Below are positions 59,664 to 64,000 of a DNA stretch of 64,000 nt, one piece after another. This stretch comes from Flavobacteriales bacterium UBA4422 (GTDB lineage Bacteria; Bacteroidota; Bacteroidia; Flavobacteriales_G; Salibacteraceae). A program made the translations under genes and the position numbers. Location of the stretch: positions 248,001 through 312,000 of the forward strand of contig DGQE01000018.1 of NCBI GenBank assembly GCA_002389645.1, read 5' to 3'. The notes beneath the pieces were generated by a model. That model saw nothing but the letters and a program-made list of their open reading frames with translations. It did not search any database and was not told the origin of the DNA. Every line of letters begins with the position of its first letter. The first letter of the stretch is position 1.

Positions 59664-60628
59664 TAGGAGAAATGCGTTTCGATTCCCACTTTGATTAGAT
59701 ACAAACTCAAAATCATTATAACCGTAATAAGATTGTTCAGGCTTGAAGAGTATGAGAAATGCTTTTTAGTGCGGGCTCTAAAAATCAATATGATTTGAAG
59801 AATTAAAAGCAAAGCCAGTATTGAAAAAATGGTTCCCATTCCGGGATACTCGTTCAAAAAACTGCTATATGCCCAAGTCAGCGCGCCTCCGAAGATTGCA
59901 TACAATACAATGATCAATGATTTTGAAGCTTTTACTCCAAACCGTATCGGGAAGGTTAGTGCTCCAAATAACTTATCACCTCTAATATCAATCACGTCTT
60001 TGGTTACTTCTCTTATCAGCGTTAGCAGAAAGATAACTACCGAAAAGCCAATGACCCAATAGGCTGGAATATTGAATATTGAATAGCCGTATTCTTTGAT
60101 TAATTCTGGGTGCGCAGCATTTTGTAGAGGAATTTCAAATAGGCCAACAATCAACGGAACGAAAGCAGCCATCAACGAAATAGCAATATTACCAGTCAAG
60201 GTTTGATGCTGCAGGTTGGTTGAGTAAAACCACAATGTGAAAATCACGAAGATGAACAATGATGACATGCGCCACATGCCTAATCTCCAAGAAAGATAAG
60301 TTGCCAATATAAATCCTAATGAAGTCAGAACAATATGCAAGGTCATGGCCACTCTGCGCTTCACAAAGCGGTCTACAATTACCCTTTTTAATTTGTTGAC
60401 ACGGTCAGTTTTCACATCAAAATAGTCGTTGATGGCGTAGCCTCCTGCAGCAATTAAAACAGTACTTAAAAACAAATAAAAAAACTGCCTATCATTGACT
60501 ATCAGCTCGTAACTATTGATTTGAAGCATAGGCTCTAAAATGAAATAGCGAACACAATACTGTATCAGCGCTATCAGCGCTAAAATCGGAAATCGAACTA
60601 GTCGAAAATATGCCAGGATGTTTACCAT
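59663..60628 (-). CDS. UbiA-family prenyltransferase (geranylgeranylglycerol-phosphate geranylgeranyltransferase-like)
   Basis: 321 residues with about nine transmembrane helices. The two Asp-rich motifs are NDYFDVKTDRVNKLK (about residue 67) and DVIDIRGDKLFG (about 212), binding Mg-prenyl diphosphate. The annotated name for close Bacteroidota relatives is geranylgeranylglycerol-phosphate geranylgeranyltransferase, but the true aromatic or glycerol acceptor is uncertain. It overlaps the KdsC-like gene by seven bases and touches maf. Confidence 0.9.
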   Translation of the reverse strand: MVNILAYFRLVRFPILALIALIQYCVRYFILEPMLQINSYELIVNDRQFFYLFLSTVLIAAGGYAINDYFDVKTDRVNKLKRVIVDRFVKRRVAMTLHIVLTSLGFILATYLSWRLGMWRMSSLFIFVIFTLWFYSTNLQHQTLTGNIAISLMAAFVPLIVGLFEIPLQNAAHPELIKEYGYSIFNIPAYWVIGFSVVIFLLTLIREVTKDVIDIRGDKLFGALTFPIRFGVKASKSLIIVLYAIFGGALTWAYSSFLNEYPGMGTIFSILALLLILQIILIFRARTKKHFSYSSSLNNLITVIMILSLYLIKVGIETHFS

Positions 60629-61161
60629 GTGAATTCTGCTAAGTTATCAAGGTTTTGCTCATGATTGTACCATTTTTCATGAGAACGCATTATTTGTTCA
60701 ATAATATCTCTCACGCAGCCTTCTCCGCCATTCTTTTTAGAGACGAATTGACAAATCATCTTTATTTCTGGGCTAGCATCGGCCGGAGATGCTGGAAGAC
60801 CGATCATCTGCATTGCCGCGATATCCGGAATATCATCTCCCATATACATGATTTCCTCAGGCTTGAGGTCATAGCTGTGCATGAAGTCTAACATCGCATC
60901 GTCTTTGTGCGAACTTTTCAAATAGATATCAGTAATACCAAGTGCGGTCAAGCGTTCTTTTACCTGAATGCTATTTCCCCCTGTTATAATGCAAACGTGG
61001 TATCCTTTTTTTACAGCAAGCTGCAAAGCATAGCCATCTTTTGAATGCATTTGCCTCATTTGTTGGCCGTCTGGCAGCAGCACTACTTGACCATTGGTGA
61101 GTACACCATCCACATCAAAAACGAATGCTTTAATTGAACCGAATAAATCTAAATAACTCAT
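60622..61161 (-). CDS. KdsC-like HAD phosphatase (3-deoxy-D-manno-octulosonate 8-phosphate phosphatase family)
   Basis: 179 residues. HAD motifs: catalytic Asp pair in FVFDVDGVLTNG, Thr in CIITGGNS, Lys in KSSHKDD, acidic motif in YMGDDIPDIAAM, and the C-terminal GGEGCVRDIIEQI typical of KDO-8-phosphate phosphatases. The C0 subfamily lacks a cap and works as a tetramer. It may produce KDO for lipopolysaccharide; another HAD activity is possible. It overlaps DUF2520 by four bases. Confidence 0.9.
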   Translation of the reverse strand: MSYLDLFGSIKAFVFDVDGVLTNGQVVLLPDGQQMRQMHSKDGYALQLAVKKGYHVCIITGGNSIQVKERLTALGITDIYLKSSHKDDAMLDFMHSYDLKPEEIMYMGDDIPDIAAMQMIGLPASPADASPEIKMICQFVSKKNGGEGCVRDIIEQIMRSHEKWYNHEQNLDNLAEFTW

Positions 61162-61925
61162 GATTTCTTGTAAATGGTTGTAATATCATCACTGAATAAT
61201 CGGTAGTATTTTGTTAAATTACCGTGGGTTTTGAGCAGCTCTAGATGCTTGCTTATCATTATAATGTCTCCGCGCCTCGCAGGGCCCGTTTGACTGCCAG
61301 CTGGACTGTGTTCGAAAGCTTTTCTTGTAGTTTCTTCAAGCAATGGTTCCAATACCGAGAAGTCAATATTTTTTTCGTCAAGTATTGACTTAGCCATGTA
61401 CAAGATGTGATTTACAAAGTTTGCTCCAAATACTCCTGACATGTGAATGGCTTGCCGCTGTTCAAAGCTTACTTCCTTAGCATTCCCAGTTAAGTCATTG
61501 GCGATTTTGAGTAACCTGTTTCGTAGAACCTTGTCATTACTTTCAATAAAAACTGGAACCCCTTTCCACTCGGCTGCGAAGAATTTAGTGAATGTTTGAA
61601 AAGGGTATAAAACCCCAGAAAGTTTAGCTTTTAGTCTGGGTGTGCTTCCGGAGCAGTGAATTAACGCAGCGTTCGAGTGAATTAACGCGGCAGTTTCTAA
61701 AAGCTGATCATCAGGTATGCATAAGAATATAAGGTCAAGCTTCTTGTCTAAATCTGATACTGATTTGATAAGATCTGCTTCCAAAGACTTTGCTAGTTTT
61801 TGGCGGTGCTCATTCTTCTTAGCAACGATTTGTTTTACCTCATAACCTTTTGCGTCTAGTCTTTGAACCAAATTCCAACCAACATTCCCTAACCCAACGA
61901 CTCCTATTTTGAGTGACTTGCTCAT
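61158..61925 (-). CDS. Rossmann-like and DUF2520 domain protein
   Basis: 255 residues. N-terminal NAD(P)-binding fold with GVVGLGNVGWNLVQRL (residues 8-23) and LIFLCIPDDQLLE; C-terminal DUF2520 helices (FEQRQAIHMSGVFGANFVNHI and RRGDIIMISKHLELL). It resembles a pyrroline-5-carboxylate or ketopantoate reductase-type dehydrogenase, substrate unknown. It is conserved beside HAD-UbiA-maf in Bacteroidota. It overlaps the CcmF-like gene by four bases. Confidence 0.88.
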   Translation of the reverse strand: MSKSLKIGVVGLGNVGWNLVQRLDAKGYEVKQIVAKKNEHRQKLAKSLEADLIKSVSDLDKKLDLIFLCIPDDQLLETAALIHSNAALIHCSGSTPRLKAKLSGVLYPFQTFTKFFAAEWKGVPVFIESNDKVLRNRLLKIANDLTGNAKEVSFEQRQAIHMSGVFGANFVNHILYMAKSILDEKNIDFSVLEPLLEETTRKAFEHSPAGSQTGPARRGDIIMISKHLELLKTHGNLTKYYRLFSDDITTIYKKS

Positions 61926-64000
61926 TGTTTTTTAAAGCGATGATAGACGGCTAAAAATGTACCCAGTGCCATAATAATACATCCTACCCAAAGTACATTG
62001 ATCCATGGGAAAATGATCGCTTTCATAACGATAAACTCCCTGTATTTAGGGTCACTCTCTTTCAGTTTAAAAGCAAATGATTCTGTTTCAGGGTCTATCC
62101 CTTCGAATGAAATTGAGATTCCTGCATTAGGCACGCTATCTGGAATGGAGAATGAATATTGACGGTCTCTGATCACGAAAAGAGGTTGGATTGCATGAGC
62201 GTTTGTTTGCACATCATACAAAGTAAAGTTGGCGCCTAAAGCGAGATCTTTTTCGGTGAGCCCACGGTTTTCTTTATTAGGGTTGCGATTCAATGAATCA
62301 AGCACTAAAAATGTGTTTTTCCCAAAAATTGTATCACCAAGATTGATGTTGTGTTCGCTTATGTCCTCAGATTTTTCACGTTCTTCTAATTCAGCGTAGG
62401 TAATATGGGTGTAAATGTCTCGATCAAGATAATGTTTGGTGTAAGGCTCTGCCACATTTCCCATTCTTGGGTTAAGCTGAACGAATGGATAGAGTGTGAA
62501 TACACTTTCCAGCTCTCCTTCTTCATTTGACTGCATATAGTCTACTTCGTATCGAACAAAGATTCCGTCCGTTTCTTTACCTCGATAACACACAAAATAC
62601 TCTCCTAACAGGAGTGTGTCATCCTTCATCAATAAGATGTTCTCATTGTTGTTAAAGTCTTTTCCTAAAACGCTCACGTCATATAAGCTCGTATTCTCCG
62701 AAATCACATCACCTTGACTGGTAGATATGAGTGCGCCCAGCATAATAAGCCCAAAACCAATATGCGCTATGCTTGATCCTGCATGTTCAATTTTACCCGA
62801 AACGATCCTGACCAAGTAATCAAGGTTGGCGAGCACCGCGAAAAGTGAAGTAAAAATGAATAAACTGATCAGTGGGTTTGGAATAGAGAACGACCAAGCA
62901 GTGAAAACGGTGAGTGCAAGGCTCATAACAATAGATAATAAAAGCTTTTTGAACAGTTCTTTTGGCTCTGTTTTCTTGTATTTAAGAAATTGGCCAATTC
63001 CGATGATTGCGGAAAGAATAATTGCCAAAGGCAATTGCCACTTATTGTAGTACTCTACACGGTCTGCGGATTGCGCAAGGTTGGTGCCGAATATTTTATT
63101 GATAACAGGAAACGAAGTGCTAAACTCTATTTGAAACGCTGAAATCAACAAAATAAGTGACCCCATGAACATCCAAAACTCTCGGGACCAAAGGTCGTCT
63201 TCTTTGTCGTTTTTGGGAAAATCCTTCCAACGCCAAAAAATGAGAACTGCAGAAAGTACTACATAAAAGAGAAGAGAAATCGCCAATTGCCCTGTCATTC
63301 CCAAGTCGGTGAATGAATGCACGCTACTGTCTCCCAAGATGCCACTTTTGGTAAGAAAAGATGAATATTGAATTAGGATGAATGATAGAGTAGTGAGCAG
63401 AAACAAGCTGAATAATGATGTGCCTTTCTTTCGCTGAATTAGCATTAGATGGCCTGCGCCAACTAGAATAAGCCAAGGAACTAATGAGGCGTTTTCGACC
63501 GGGTCCCAAGCCCAGAAACCACCAAAGCTGAGTGCTTCATAAGCCCATGCGCCTCCCATCAGTATTCCGATTCCTAGAATTCCGATTCCAATGAAGGTCC
63601 ATGAAAGAGCTGGCTTCACCCATGCTGTATATTCCTTTCTCCAAAGGCCTGCAATGGCATACGCAAATGGGATCATCGTAAGCGAAAACCCCAGGAATAG
63701 GGTAGGAGGATGAATCGTCATCCAATAGTTTTGAAGCAACGGATTTAATCCACGACCATCCAAAACTGAAGTATAATCAGGCATTTTGAAAATCGGAAGA
63801 TTTACAAAGTCAGGATGTTCTCTGGTAAGAACGGTAAATGGATTGCTGCCTAATTTGTACTCTAAAATGTAAATACCAAGTAACATCGATGTTAGGAAAA
63901 CTTGAATAGATGCAATCACGGCCATTACAGGGCTTTCCCAATTTCGAATGATGAGCAACAGGATGTTGGCTACTACAACATGCCAAAACATCCAAAGCAT
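61922..64000 (-). CDS. CcmF/CcsA-like cytochrome c biogenesis protein (N-terminus outside window)
   Basis: 692 codons are visible and the frame is still open at the window edge. It is a heme-handling membrane protein: the Trp-rich signature GGFWAWDPVENASLVPWL (about 140 from the visible start) and HPPTLFLGFSLTMIPFAYA define the CcmF/NrfE group. Around ten helices in the first 400 codons are followed by a periplasmic domain and a final TM helix (NVLWVGCIIMALGTFLAVYH). It attaches heme to apocytochrome c. It overlaps the DUF2520 gene by four bases. Confidence 0.9.
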   Translation of the reverse strand: MLWMFWHVVVANILLLIIRNWESPVMAVIASIQVFLTSMLLGIYILEYKLGSNPFTVLTREHPDFVNLPIFKMPDYTSVLDGRGLNPLLQNYWMTIHPPTLFLGFSLTMIPFAYAIAGLWRKEYTAWVKPALSWTFIGIGILGIGILMGGAWAYEALSFGGFWAWDPVENASLVPWLILVGAGHLMLIQRKKGTSLFSLFLLTTLSFILIQYSSFLTKSGILGDSSVHSFTDLGMTGQLAISLLFYVVLSAVLIFWRWKDFPKNDKEDDLWSREFWMFMGSLILLISAFQIEFSTSFPVINKIFGTNLAQSADRVEYYNKWQLPLAIILSAIIGIGQFLKYKKTEPKELFKKLLLSIVMSLALTVFTAWSFSIPNPLISLFIFTSLFAVLANLDYLVRIVSGKIEHAGSSIAHIGFGLIMLGALISTSQGDVISENTSLYDVSVLGKDFNNNENILLMKDDTLLLGEYFVCYRGKETDGIFVRYEVDYMQSNEEGELESVFTLYPFVQLNPRMGNVAEPYTKHYLDRDIYTHITYAELEEREKSEDISEHNINLGDTIFGKNTFLVLDSLNRNPNKENRGLTEKDLALGANFTLYDVQTNAHAIQPLFVIRDRQYSFSIPDSVPNAGISISFEGIDPETESFAFKLKESDPKYREFIVMKAIIFPWINVLWVGCIIMALGTFLAVYHRFKKQ

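Noticed and set aside
1..64000. tRNA, rRNA, CRISPR, insertion sequences, prophage
   Set aside because: Scanned by eye on both strands; no cloverleaf-like intergenic segment, repeat array, transposase or integrase was seen.

Overview
The window reads as a chromosomal segment of a Bacteroidota bacterium, most likely a marine or aquatic flavobacterium-like lineage. The support is the gene families: type IX secretion sorting domains of types A and B, TonB-dependent receptors with carboxypeptidase-regulatory N-termini, DUF4249, DUF6438, DUF4197, a Bacteroidota-type YidC, and an RprX/RprY-like two-component pair. Gene starts are often preceded by the Bacteroidota promoter motif TAnnTTTG, sometimes with TTTG or TTG 18-19 bp upstream. 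I saw no rRNA, tRNA, CRISPR array, prophage or insertion sequence. Coding density is high and no gene-free stretch exceeds about 230 bases.

Layout. 1-2200: the 5' end of rnhB, a decayed Gfo/Idh oxidoreductase, a cupin and a GNAT acetyltransferase. 2400-9800: a secreted DUF1028 protein, lipoproteins, a YceI/thioredoxin-like divergent pair, an M23-LysM peptidase, a beta-barrel protein and an MltF-type transglycosylase. 9800-14300: an M42 peptidase, then yidC with two lipoproteins. 14258-20740: a sulfur-handling region with a Crp/Fnr regulator plus a CysZ-like EI24 protein, a thioredoxin / small membrane protein / rhodanese / fatty-acid-hydroxylase operon, a persulfide dioxygenase-rhodanese fusion and a TauE/SafE exporter. 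20761-31812: a large T9SS-exported protein, purB, an MsbA-like ABC exporter, a glycosyltransferase, an EGF-like lipoprotein, a newly called 50-residue Cys/Lys-rich peptide, and a DUF4249 plus TonB receptor pair. 32016-37853: a MarR-headed fatty-acid beta-oxidation operon. 37897-49795: a PorE-like TPR/PD40/SPOR protein, an M16 peptidase, an O-antigen-ligase-like protein, an O-methyltransferase, threonine aldolase, DUF4197, and a pyrG-PAP2-crcB-phosphatase operon. 49891-64000: a second TonB receptor, an NlpC/P60 lipoprotein, a DUF4397 T9SS protein, a TPR histidine kinase, an OmpR-type two-component operon with DUF493, and a tightly overlapped ccmF-like / DUF2520 / KdsC-like / UbiA / maf operon.

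The two observations I rate highest are regulatory. First, three transcription units of the sulfur region each carry a GTAAC-N4-GTCAC-like dyad. In all three its centre lies exactly 33 bp from the centre of a -7 element ending in CCTTTG, which places the dyad near -40. This is the geometry of class II activation by a Crp/Fnr protein, and one such regulator is encoded next door. Second, the predicted pyrG transcript starts at a run of C's that forms the 5' arm of a hairpin whose 3' arm ends in the GTG start codon. This resembles the CTP-sensitive start-site switching known for enterobacterial pyrC and pyrD.

Two otherwise intact genes carry an in-frame TGA (near 957 and 39712), one of them also lacks a start codon, and a third gene lacks a canonical start codon for its signal peptide. 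These may be real decay, recoding, or draft-sequence errors. Nothing here proves a wholly new system. All assignments come from reading the sequence; no database search was run.
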